A stretch of DNA of 64,000 bases from Warburgia ugandensis (Eukaryota > Streptophyta > Magnoliopsida > Canellales > Canellaceae): assembly GCA_035236585.1 (NCBI GenBank), contig CP141132.1:56393880-56457879 (forward strand). Direction: 5' to 3'. The notes under the pieces were generated by a model, which was given only the letters and a program-made list of their open reading frames with translations, did no database searches and was not told the origin of the DNA. The position numbers were made by a program, and so were the translations under genes. Position 1 is the stretch's first letter. Each line of letters starts with the position of its first letter. Below, piece by piece: positions 47,197 through 58,229 of the stretch.

Positions 47197-49168
47197 GAAA
47201 TTCTTAAAAGATTGTGGACAGGGAGTCAGGCAACAGGCATGGTGAGCAGCTTGGGAGAATTATCAAATTAGGCTGTGGCTGTGGAATACCATGTAACCAC
47301 AATTTGTAGAGATGTTATGGATCTTTCCGCAGCCAAGGAAATCAGGAAGGTGATTGTAAAGTAGTAATTATACTCCCTGGATCGCAATAGTAGTCATTCG
47401 TGGACAAAGCAAGCTAGCAAAGTGCTTACTTTCAAATACAACTTCAAATTTCAAATCCTAATCCTCTATTAATATTGAAGAAGAGGACTGTCTGAAATGC
47501 TGAGGATCATCAACAGTTAGGGGAGCTGGTGGTGGTGGCAGAAGATGTACACATTGTGTAAGAAAAATGATGTACTTCACAATGTACACATTAGCAAAGT
47601 TAGCATAGGCAAATCAAGTGTTGATCGAAGTGACTGAGGTGATAAAGATTTGTTGAAAACCAACAACATGGAACCTCAACAGATGATTTGGTATTAATCT
47701 TGCCAGACGAATACAAATGTTTACAGAGTCTCAACAATTGTCCAACCAATGATCCAGATCCACCCCCACTCTAGTACAATCAGGTAAATTCTCCTCTGTT
47801 TTCCTAACAAGTCCTTCCAATGGGTCATTGACTCAAGAATCTCCAGCAGAACTTCTAATTTAGTAGCTTTTTCTTGTTTTAGAAGTTGACTAAGGATGGT
47901 TATTTGGTACAAAACTTACTTTGTGCAGGAAGTTTAATGAGAAAATTTTTTAGGGGCCAATATAAGAATACAAATCTTTTGGAGAGCTGCATTATTCTTG
48001 GGTCCTACTCATTTGCCTTCCACCAATTACCATTCACCTGATTGTTTCTTTTAAATATATACCACCAGGCCTGCTTTCAATTTTATCATCAATTTAAGGT
48101 TGGAAGCTACCAAACAACTTGTGACAAATCTTTCATGCATTTTTAACTTACAATCCCCACTGATAGCTGTTTTTTACATTCTGTACTGGTGGAATTTTGG
48201 TGCAAGAATTAGTTTATTTCAGTATATAAAAAGAAAGACACTCTTCTATAGAAAGATATAGAAGGGAATACAAAAGCTTCTATTTTCTTTGTCATTTGCT
48301 AATGCTTTTGCTGTAGGCTTCTTTAAGAAGACAGATCATAAATTCAAGTTTGCTCAGTGGAGACATAGGTTTACACCTTCATTCTAACCAATTAATATAC
48401 TCCAGGAGGTAATGCATATGAAGCTCTCCTATATGGTGATTGCAGCCATTGTTTAAATTCCTGAAGTCAATCATTGCCATGACCAAGGCGACTCAAGTTC
48501 TATGTTGGAGGACAGTTTGTACAAAAAGCTGGTCAAAACTCCACCAATGTGCCAATATCAGTCATAAACTAGCCACGTCAATTAGTGACAATCCTAGGCC
48601 GACTCAATTTTCCCCGAGCAATATTTCACCCATGTCTAAGTTTCTTAAGTGGATTTTGATCAAGAGGCAGTGAAATCTGCCTACCAAGAACGTGTCCAAT
48701 GAGTGCCTCAATCCTCGATAAATTTATCCCTTCAGAAAAGCTGTCTCACTGCTGTTTGTTTTCAAATTTAACACGCTTGGTTCTTCCCACTCCTTGAGTG
48801 ACATTCCCATTGTACAATAGGCCTTACCAGATGCTTGCTGCTTCCATCTGTTCAGCATTCCAACCCCATTCATCTCTCTCTCTATCTCACGTCCATCATC
48901 CATAATCTTCGCCAGACTTTTTTTCCAGTTGCATCACCGTTTCTAAAGCAGTTAAGTATGAAAACTGCCCGTTTCTTGACCAAAGGAAAATATTATCCAA
49001 AAAATAATGAGATCATCAACATATGGAGTTTCTGGATATTTCAACAAAAGGAGGGCCAAGAAACCAGTAACGACAAAATATATAGATGATTTCTTGCGAG
49101 AATTTAAGAATCACAATAAATAAGATTTCAAGGAACAAAATAGAGAAAAGTGGAAAAGAAAATGCTAC
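47197..49168. other. No gene recognised
   Basis: Between the full-length RTE and the candidate first exon. No motif or repeat seen. Confidence 0.5.
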
Positions 49169-49290
49169 CTTATTCCAGCAAACGATCTCTGCGAGATGAA
49201 GATGCTGGATCCAAACTCTACCCTTCGGAGATCGAGCTTTGAAACACCCAGAAAGATACAAAGAAAAAAAAAAACGAAGGAAAGACACCA
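49169..49290 (-). other. Candidate 5' noncoding first exon of TRAPPC2
   Basis: In minus orientation this GC-richer stretch runs from a T-rich tract through GGGTGTTTCAAAGCTCG and TTCATCTCGCAGAGATCG to GGAATAAG|GTAGCATT, a plausible splice donor. It contains no long ORF, as expected of a leader exon. A matching acceptor lies just before the TRAPPC2 start codon (near 40156), about 9.0 kb away. Linking the two is inference. Confidence 0.4.
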
Positions 49291-49321
49291 ACCAACTAAT
49301 TAAACAACCTTAATTTTAACC

Positions 49322-49330
49322 AAAATATAT
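49322..49330 (-). promoter_or_regulatory. TATA-like box upstream of the candidate first exon
   Basis: Reads ATATATTTT on the minus strand, about 30-40 bp before the supposed start of transcription near 49290. AT-rich surroundings make chance matches common. Confidence 0.3.
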
Positions 49331-51056
49331 CTTGCTCACTTCAAATCAAATAATTATTGAAGATTAAAGCGCGACATATACATCTACGTCTGTGCAACTC
49401 CTCCACATGCCATTGCTCACTGCCGTTTATCTGACTCGTCTAGCTATGGATATGCATTGGTGCAAAACTCATTCCAAAAGGGCACCTTTCAATTCAACAC
49501 CGCAGAAGACCCAAGCAGGCAAGGGTATTGCGGCCCAACTTAACCATGGTAGACCCACCGTTGGTTGATCGCGACCATTTATCTGATCTCTCTAACTCCC
49601 TGTATTCTACATAATAAAGATCACCAGGATTGAACAATTGTAACATTTACAACCTATGCTTTCAACTCATTCATTTTGAACCGTCCCTTTAACAGTGTTT
49701 TGACCGTACATGTTCTGCAAGGTTGAAAGTACCCCTTTCAGTTTCCATACTCAACCAGTAACATTGTTTTTAAGGTTAATAGTCATCCTCAGCAAGCGAA
49801 ATAAGATGAATCGCCCTGATCAATCGAAGGTGGACCCCACCACAGTAAAGTGCGGAGCAAGCACCCTTGTGTGCTGCACGTAAGACCAAGTATTCCTGTT
49901 TCTAGAATGCTACAAGCGCCCTTTTGACATGATCTTTTCGCCATTAGACATCCACGGTAAGAAAATCACATAAACGGGCATAGATCAGAGTACATAAGGC
50001 CACCATATAAAAGTGGAGAAATTCCTCAATAAATTAAATAAACGGCCATGGATCAGAGTACATTTAAAACACTTAATGGGTATGACATGGCTATGAAAGT
50101 GTTTATTAGATGAGCTAGGCTATATATTGCTCTTAAACTTGAGGTTAAGCATGTCCAATCCCTATCTTTAAGGTGCCAATTGGTAAAGCTCATTACAGGC
50201 TGTATCTAGGGTATTTTGAGATATGCATTGAAGCCATAAGAATCATAGGATGCCCAATAAATGATCAATCCTCCTATTGAGAATGATCCATCTTAAACGA
50301 GTGACCATCATTGGCTAATATTATGTAAATTCAAGGCCTTAGCATTAATATATTGTTTATGTAAATTAAATTTACATTCACCAATGGGGCCATTATGATT
50401 AGGTTATGTTTGGGGGTATCCAGTGAAATCTACAAGAGCCCTTAAAAGCATAAGTGGAATATGAAATAGTGAGAGGGCATAATAGTAATTGCCTTAAAGG
50501 ATAATTATTTAATATAATTAAATTTTCATTAATGGGTTACATATGATAATTGTTGTGGATATCTTGACATCACACATGATAATTTAATGAAATTTACCCA
50601 AAATAGGGAGGAGTTTTTATTGGGATTGAAATTACTTTTTTTAAAAAGTGGAATGCAATCAGAAACCTATTGAAGAGAATTCCTAGAGAGATCATACCTT
50701 ATGGAATATGTAGGCTATAGAGATCTTTGATTTCTCTTCAAAAGAAGATTTGAAGAGAAGGAAAACATATAGCATGTGTTCTTTATATAAGGCCCTCTCC
50801 TCTCTCTTTTAATAAGTTGAAAAACCCTAATTAAGTATTGATTAGAGAGTTGTTTTTGAGTCACCTCTTAGCAATAGAGAGGATTAGGCAAAAAGCTTGT
50901 ATTCACATACTTTGGTTGCTTGTTCTAAGCCCTCTTAACTTAGAGGAAGGGACCTAATCCCTTGGTTTATTTTATAAAGTCGTAGAAATTGTGTGATCCA
51001 TATGATCTGAGGGTTAAAATATTAAGATGCATGGTATATTCCATCCCTGGATTTTA
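49331..51056. other. No gene recognised; possible old LTR
   Basis: AT-rich. A TTTATATAAGGCCC TATA-like box at about 50781 followed by a leader-like tract suggests LTR sequence, but no partner was found. Confidence 0.35.
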
Positions 51057-51200
51057 TTTAGGGTTTTTTTTTACAAAAATGTCACTATATTTTGGCATTT
51101 TGCAAAAAAATCCAACGTTTTTACTTTTTTGTAAATTTTCAATTATCACTGTTTGAATTTTTAAAATTCCAATAATACCCTTCCATTGTTTTTGTGTTTG
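51057..51200 (+). mobile_element. Solitary MULE-like terminal repeat
   Basis: Starts AGGGTTTTTTTTTACAAAAA and shares TTTTGCAAAAAAATCCAA with the left TIR of the element at 11187. No matching inverted end was found within the next 2 kb. Confidence 0.45.
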
Positions 51201-51384
51201 TTTAACATTATAGACAACACGCCCGTGAAAGAAGACCGAATATAAATGACCGATGACGGCCCAGAGATCAACAACACAAAGACCATGCATGGCCCCATCC
51301 CCCATTTCTCTCGCCATCCATGCACCCGCCACCTCCATTTCTCATGTTCAGCCCTCTTCTATTGCCAGAGAGTGACTACACGAT

Positions 51385-51385
<1 letters not shown>

Positions 51386-51453
<68 letters not shown>
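51386..51453 (+). repeat. (CT)n microsatellite
   Basis: About 34 CT units between the solitary MULE end and the helicase fragment. It creates spurious Ser/Leu-repeat open frames. Confidence 0.95.
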
Positions 51454-51455
<2 letters not shown>

Positions 51456-51510
51456 GTGTGCGCCTGTGTCAATTGTTTGATTTTATGCTCCAAATAGATC
51501 AACCACTATT

Positions 51511-51875
51511 GGTCTTGCCTAAACCTGTTGGTGCACAAGCAAAGGATTCTGGTCCGTAAAAATTTTTAACAACAGCAACCAAAAGAAATTCTTAAATTAC
51601 AAAATAAATGTGATAAAGATTGTTTGCGAAAAGAAAATCCGAAACTAGTACAGAAAGCCTATAACAGCAAAAGAAAGAAATACAAGTTTAATGCATAAGA
51701 GGATTGGAACTGCATGCCTTTGGATAGGTGTTGGCTCTTTAAATCCCAGTTCTAAACGATTGCATAATCGAACCATCAATTGCCTGCCTTTGGACAGGTG
51801 TTGATTCATTCTAAGCTTTATTAGCCTCATGTGTGGAGACAATTTAAGTTTTACATGGTGGAAACCATGCTCCAT
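51511..51875 (-). pseudogene. DEAD-box RNA helicase fragment (Rok1/DDX52-like)
   Basis: Minus-strand piece 1 (51770..51695) reads RLELGFKEPTPIQRHAVPIL, the Q motif of DEAD-box helicases. Piece 2 (51555..51511) reads GPESFACAPTGLGKT, the Walker A motif I. They are separated by about 140 bp of intron-like T-rich sequence. FACAPTGSGKT is characteristic of the Rok1/DDX52 (plant RH57) group. The Ser to Leu change in motif I, the loss of an obvious acceptor before piece 2, and the absence of motifs II-VI show a fragment. Upstream of piece 1 the PTPIQR stretch is partly duplicated (51790..51815). The family's role is ribosomal RNA processing in the nucleolus. Confidence 0.7.
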
Positions 51876-52198
51876 TTCATTCCTTATAGCATCATATAAG
51901 TTCTATGAACATGAAGATCAGAAACTAAAAACTCCATGAGAGTTGATAATATAGTAGAAGACAAACTTGCAGATTTCATGCTTTGCTACTTCATTTTATG
52001 CCAGAAATCAGTTTGCATCTAGATAAGAGTTGATAATATTGTAGAAGATAAAAACCTACAGATTTCTTGCCTTACTACTTCATTTTGTACCACAAACTAG
52101 TCAGCATCTAGATACAACTAGGAACCCAAGTTTACCGAGTTATTGCACATGTTTTCTTAGCTACAACTACTTAAGGATATGTGATACTACTTTTATAA

Positions 52199-52762
52199 CT
52201 AAGTCAATTCTGACGATCTCTTATAAAACAGAAAGATTCGATTAACTTCTTTACTACTAGAGGTAACAAATTTCTCTGCTCTCTTCTCTCTCATTTCTAG
52301 AATTCCACGATCAATATTCACTGTAGGAATAATGAGATAGTCTATAATTTCTGACTCTTCTTCCATCTCTACATAGTTTATAATTGTCCATGCCAATCTA
52401 TTCTTGAAATCATAGTTTTATTGTTGGAGGTCCTTGTACCCATACCTCACAATACATCTAAACATGCGGCATTCTTTTGGGCCAATCCTTCTTATAAGAA
52501 AAACTTGAATAGATTTTATGTAAACAAAGACTACTGCCTAACGGGAAGCAGGAAAGTTTTTCACAGAGTGTCCAAAAATAGCTGGAAACCTTGTCACCAG
52601 ATGAGTGTAAATAAGTCCAACTCTGGGTACACGAACCATTCCTAAACTCGAACCTGAAGCCAAAATCCATTTCACTAAGATCCTGTTTTCCATGTCAAAT
52701 TCATGTTTCTCCAATGCATCGTAGTTCCAAACATACATAACAGCCATGAATATCATGGACAA
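52199..52762 (-). pseudogene. KUP/HAK/KT potassium transporter C-terminal fragment
   Basis: Minus-strand pieces in two to three frames: YVWNYDALEKHEFDMENRIL, VRVPRVGLIYTHLVTRFPAI, then [20 protein letters not shown] and DFKNRLAWTIINYVEMEEES. These follow the order of the C-terminal half of plant KUP/HAK/KT potassium transporters ([35 protein letters not shown]). Stops and frameshifts separate the blocks. The family imports potassium across plasma or vacuolar membranes. Confidence 0.85.
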
Positions 52763-53192
52763 AATTAGAGGAAACTATGCCCCTTAAGAGACCTTGGTAA
52801 GAGATGGTGAGATGTATAATAAATCAACTGACCCAAAAAACACAAGAAATTTGAGAGCCACACTGATCCTTTCCTTCCATACAATTATAATAAACAAAAA
52901 TTCAATCATGTTGTCACAAACATAACAATAGAGAGCCCTACAATTCAAGCAAACAAATCAAATATTAGGTGAGCTAAATTCAAAACAAGCACTCATGAAA
53001 GATACCAGAAGCCATAGTAATAGCTTAAGATCATACATTATATTTTCTGTAGTTCAGTGAAGCATTTTGTAAGTTTGCACAAATTGTTTGAAATATAACC
53101 TTGCATGCAATTAATGTCATTTCAACTAGGTAAGGCAATTCATTATCGTGATGGTCATAATGGATAGGTGAGGTGAGTACTCATGCTTCCTT

Positions 53193-53427
53193 ATTCTTGG
53201 GACAATTCATCCTCTTTTCAACATCATGGAACACACAGGGTTGCATTCATGTTTGCACCTATTGCCACGGCATGGCTTTTATGTATCTGTGGAATTGGTT
53301 TATAACATCTTGAGATGGAACCCAAGTATATACTATGCACTATCTCCATCCCACATGTTTAGGTTCCTAAGGACCATTGGCTTAGAAGGATGGGTTTCAT
53401 TGGGTGGAGTGGTGCTCTGTAGTATAG
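53193..53427 (+). pseudogene. KUP/HAK/KT potassium transporter internal exon fragment
   Basis: Plus-strand reading [20 protein letters not shown], a one-base deletion near 53303, then RWNPSIYYALSPSHMFRFL and GWVSLGGVVLCSIG. This matches the central KUP/HAK region (QHYGTHRVGFLFAP, WNP..Y.ALSP, GGW.SLGG.LLCITG). It ends at a GT donor (53428), where these genes often have an intron. It points away from the C-terminal fragment at 52199..52762. Confidence 0.85.
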
Positions 53428-53929
53428 GTAACTATTTAAAATTTTGTATCCCTCCAGATTTGTAAAAACAAAAGAACTATTTTTTTTCTAGTTTTTGAAC
53501 TATTTTTTTCTAGCTCAAACACAATCTTTGTGGCTTTGGCCATTTCTCCCCACTTTCAATATTGTTTTTTATAAACTATATCAATTCATGCAATCTTGTT
53601 CAGTGTTGAACTTGCATATGTTCAATGACAAGTTGCTTTCACGTTCCTAGTGTATCCCTATTTGGTTCTTGCATATGTGTCTGTCTTTGTTTGTCACGAT
53701 AGGATTGAGGAACACCAACATTAATGTAGTCCTAGTAAACATAATTAATTTCTAAGAGTTCCCTTTTTTTTTTCCTTTTTCCAGAATGGAGCAGACTTGA
53801 ACTCCCTCTTGAATGTGAAATTAGGCAATTTTCAACTTGGACACATGCTCAAGGGACTTAATTGCTTAAAGTCTAAGACACGCATTCCATACATACATAA
53901 ATGTGTATATGCTAATTGTGGCAAAATAT

Positions 53930-54325
53930 GAGACATCATGAAAAGAAGTGGATAGTCGAACTGGAGAAGCAGATAGAAGAACTAAAAATGTTTAGTTCCT
54001 AGGATTGTTGGAGTGAGTACCCCATCACCAATTACTATCGGTGTCCTAGTAGGAAACAAATCCTAGTACGTATTACTATTGTTGTTTGACAAGGAAGTGT
54101 GACTACTTTGCTTGGTATGAAGAATATCACTCTTTATCTTCACCAACACATACCATCAAGAGCGATCATTTTCATCAGAAGCATGATCATCATCATCAAG
54201 AGCAAGATCGTCATCATCTGGAGCAGGATCCTGAGCTACAGTTAATAAAGGCTAATCTTCAAATGATAAAGATTCTACTTGTTGTCATCATATATTTACT
54301 TTTTGTATACTCTGCATTTGAATGA
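53930..54325 (+). pseudogene. Possible GRF-type zinc-finger protein fragment
   Basis: Broken plus-strand frames read KKWIVELEKQIEELKMF, NYYRCPSRK and CDYFAWYEEYHS; the last two resemble the second half of a GRF zinc finger (CP..K...C.YF.WYDE). An open frame continues through a His-rich stretch (KHDHHHQEQDRHHLEQD) to a hydrophobic C-terminus, LLVVIIYLLFVYSAF, probably a membrane segment. Small plant proteins with GRF finger, helix and C-terminal hydrophobic segment are common, but the first cysteines are not seen. Confidence 0.4.
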
Positions 54326-54417
54326 ATGTTTTTGATGTGTTCTAATGGGATTATAATGTGCTTGCAAACATTATCTGTAATGGAGTCAATGCACTTACCT
54401 TAAGTGTGGGTGCATCT

Positions 54418-54491
54418 GGGTCTTTAGCTCAAATGTGGTAGAGCGCTTGGGAATCCATCTTAAGAGGATAGTTCAAATCCACCAAAATCCA
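54418..54491 (+). tRNA. tRNA-like pseudogene
   Basis: A 74-bp block with a GCTC/GAGC D stem, A-box TAGCTCAAATGTGGTAGAGC, B-box-like GTTCAAATCC and acceptor arms pairing at six of seven positions (GGGTCTT with AAAATCC). The anticodon arm has an enlarged loop and the T stem does not pair well. A dead tRNA gene or the head of a SINE. Confidence 0.5.
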
Positions 54492-55664
54492 ATTACTAAC
54501 AAGCCCCTATTCTATATATTATGGTTATTACTTTTATAGTTCATTTTCCCTCTCCTGTTGGACTCTCCCTATATTGATAAGTATGACTGTAATTTTTGAA
54601 TCATAAACATGAAGCTTTGGCAACTATGCCAAGTAGATCAACACTCAGATAAAGGAAAATAAGGTAGGGGGATGATTAAATTGAACAAAGATCATGGTGG
54701 AAAGATCTTATTCATGGTTTGCATAAAAAAGAGAGGTACAATAATCTATTCAAATAAATTTCCATTGATTTGCACAAAGATAGAGATGTAGTAAACTGTT
54801 CATATACATTTTGTCACTATAAGAAAACTTCAGAAGGTACTTCTATTTTAATATTTTCATAAGAACTTCATGTTATTACATCGAATCTTATTTTTTGTGA
54901 AGAGGCCATTGGAAAGTAATGTGACCAAAGACTATCAAGGACTTTATTAATAAACACTATCCAACTAGTCCATTTTCTTGGCAACTTCATATAATTCTTA
55001 TACCAATCCTCTTCTTTGGTAAGAAGCATGCTAAGACTGGATCAACTAAATAATTTGGACTGCATATGGAGGCCCAAAATGTAGACTATTGCTAATTTCT
55101 TTAACAATTCAAGGTAATTTTCTTAAGACTGTCTCAACCAAATGGTCTCATGTTGAAGGTCTAGAATCATCGAGTAAATCAATGTAATGTGTACTGGATT
55201 CTGAAGAATGAAGAAAAAGAAGAAGTCAAGGCATCTCCTCTGTAGGCCCACTTAAATAAAATTGATCATCTTCTCACAACCACGTTGATACACCCACTCA
55301 CTGGTTGTTGAAAACAGCACGTAGAAACCCAAAAAGTTTTCGCCAAGTAAAGGAAAGGTTTCTTCAAATTGAACCTATTATGTAATGGGCCTGTTCTATG
55401 TGGACCTAATTTTGGTGGAATTTCAAGAATTATAATGTACTACGTTGAAGTTTTCATATGATGTCATTTGAGAAGGAAAAATAGAAACTAAAAAGCTTAG
55501 ATGTAAAAACATTAATGCTATACATGTGTGAAGCATAATCCTTAATTGCTTAGGAGAGAGATGGCATCATCTTCTTCCCCCTTTGTTGCTTCACACATAG
55601 GTCTTCATACACATACATAAAATCAAACACCTGATATACACATGTAGGTAGAAACATAGAGGTG

Positions 55665-55668
<4 letters not shown>

Positions 55669-55729
<61 letters not shown>

Positions 55730-55734
55730 AGAGA
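55669..55734 (+). repeat. (CA)n-(GA)n microsatellite
   Basis: About 29 CA units followed by four GA units. Beyond it (to about 55910) a GAAGGAAGAGGA block occurs twice. Confidence 0.95.
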
Positions 55735-56684
55735 TTACCTCCCAGTAGAGGGACGAGGGAGCTTCGTGTAGTTGCTCTTTGGTGAAGGAAGAGGACTGAA
55801 TAGAAGAAATGGAAGTAGCGGGTGTGCGAATGATAAGAGAAATGGGGTTGGGGGTGTGCGTGGTCTTCGTGTAGTCAATCTCTAGTGAAGGAAGAGGACC
55901 ATTACAAATGTGGAGCCCCAAGTTTGGGAAACTATTTATAAAACAAATAATGGAAAACATTTTTCAGGAGAAGATCTTTAAAAATCCAAAGTGTCATTGT
56001 TCTTTAAAAAAAAAAAAAAAAAGATTTTCAGAGAAATGAGCACTATTTTTTTTATTTAATATCTAGCAAAGTCTCCTCTATTTTTCAAACTTAACGCAAG
56101 TCTCCATCCATTCACTTTAATACATAATTTAAATATGTATAGTTTTAAAAATAAAGTTTTTAACTATTCTCAATCATAACTTCAATTTACATGTCCACAT
56201 GTCCATAAAGCAAATTCATAATAATCAAAGTATTACATCAGTTCACAAAATTATCAACTATATTGTAAACCTATTTGATATACCTTCTATGTCCTTCCCC
56301 TGAGATCTCTAGCACAGTCTTTTGCTCCTTTGTCTTGTTTCTTCAAACGTGAGATATTGTAAATAATTTATTACATCTTAACAAGCTTGCACTTGTGTAG
56401 GTACTTCATCATCAAAATATAGAAGTTTATACAGTTTTAAATCCAAAATGGAATTCATAATCACATGTTATGTAGTTCTATAAAATATGATACATAATGA
56501 GTAGTATAATGAAACTTTGAAATCTCAATCATGTTTTACAAATCATTGTCATGCCAAACCAATTCCATTTATCAATATCAATATACATGCATGTTGTTTC
56601 AAGGGCAATAATAATAACCTTTGCGAGGTATTTTACAAAATATGAGTAGTCACTATAGCTCATGTCATGCATCATCTCAAAAGT

Positions 56685-56687
<3 letters not shown>

Positions 56688-56780
<93 letters not shown>
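56688..56780 (+). repeat. Compound (CT)n-(TA)n microsatellite
   Basis: About 25 CT units followed directly by about 22 TA units. Confidence 0.95.
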
Positions 56781-56781
<1 letters not shown>

Positions 56782-58229
56782 CACCATCTGATCCTCCTCA
56801 AGGACTCATGAGTGTAGAACCACTCGAAATCTAGCTGTTTACCATTGGCCATGGGTACTCATTATTGACTTGAAATCTCAGGGTGCCATGCACCTTCTAT
56901 GTTAACACGCTATATACATCCAAATCTCAAAATAAAAGGACCTTCTAAAATGCTAACAAGACCTGAACAAGTCCACACTACCACCTGACACTAGAATGGG
57001 TAACTAATCATGTCATGTGCATGGGAGACACGGCATACAGGCCATGACCTGCCCCATGATATTATCATAACCTGATTCGGCCTATTGTGACTAGGTATTA
57101 AATATATGAAAATTTGAAAGGGGGATGATTAATCCTCAACCTCCTAGCACATCATCCATTGGACAGCCATATGCCCTTCATAACATAATCATACTATGCA
57201 TCATCACATGCCAATATAACTAATGATACCATAGAAATTTATGCACTATTAAAATCCAGCAAATCAAATCTCATGATACGATATAGCCATGTAAAAACAA
57301 CCCTCACAAGGGTTGAGTTTAAGGATTCCTCACTTCTCATCATTTCATGAATCACAAACTTCATGTAATTTCAAATACTATTTCATGTACAAGTTTTTTA
57401 ATTTAATAATAAATCAAGATGGCATTCCAAACTGAAAAGTTGCATAAAATACAAGTATAGTCACTGTATAAATCAAAATTCTCAAAATTCTCAATTCTAA
57501 CCACTTTCAAACATGATAGAATAGTCATGAATAATATTCATGTTTCAACTACCTACCCTCTTGGTGATTTTCCACAAGTTCTTCCCTTTTAGGTTTAGCT
57601 TTAGACTTAACTTCAATTTGGTCAAACTGTGCCTGAAACTATGTAGCACATCCAATATCCAAATTCCCACATCAACAGAGAATAATAGTAGCATCTAAAT
57701 CAAGCTTGAATTTAGTCAACATATAACAATATTTTTTAATAATATTTTCATGTTTATATTTTATGCCATAACTTCATGATCTTAACCATTTAGGTTGTTG
57801 GTCTGACTTAGTATTTTAGAGTCTGATCTTATACTCAAAGTCTTCATGTCTAAGCTTAAGATCATGATCAGATAATCAAATATTTTGATTTGATAATTTC
57901 ATCTATGATCCATTGATTTTGAGTAATTGGATTTGTTATTTAGGATTAAAAATAAGAACTCTGGCAAGGTTGTTGGAGTTTTGATCAATGACCAATCAAT
58001 ATCCAACTTAATGATTCTCATTTAGTCTACCCTATTTCCCTAGTCTTTGACCCTAAACCTATCTAATTTTTAGGAATTTATAGTGTCTTTAAATCATATC
58101 CACACAAGGATTTCCATGGATGGTATTATTTCAATTCTCAGTTTTTCTACTTATTCTTGATTAAACCTGTTGGTTTTTCAATGCTTTCTGATGATTAGTA
58201 CTGTCATCATGAAATTTTCATAATATCAT

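Larger units (their letters stand above)
54492..58229. other. No gene recognised apart from microsatellites
   Basis: AT-rich spacer with the CA/GA and CT/TA arrays listed separately. No coding or retroelement motif seen. Confidence 0.5.

Noticed and set aside
51246..51559. Overlapping Ser/Leu-repeat frames
   Set aside because: They are translations of the CT microsatellite.
55550..55960. 136-codon minus frame with Cys-Val repeats
   Set aside because: It is a translation of the CA microsatellite and its flanks.
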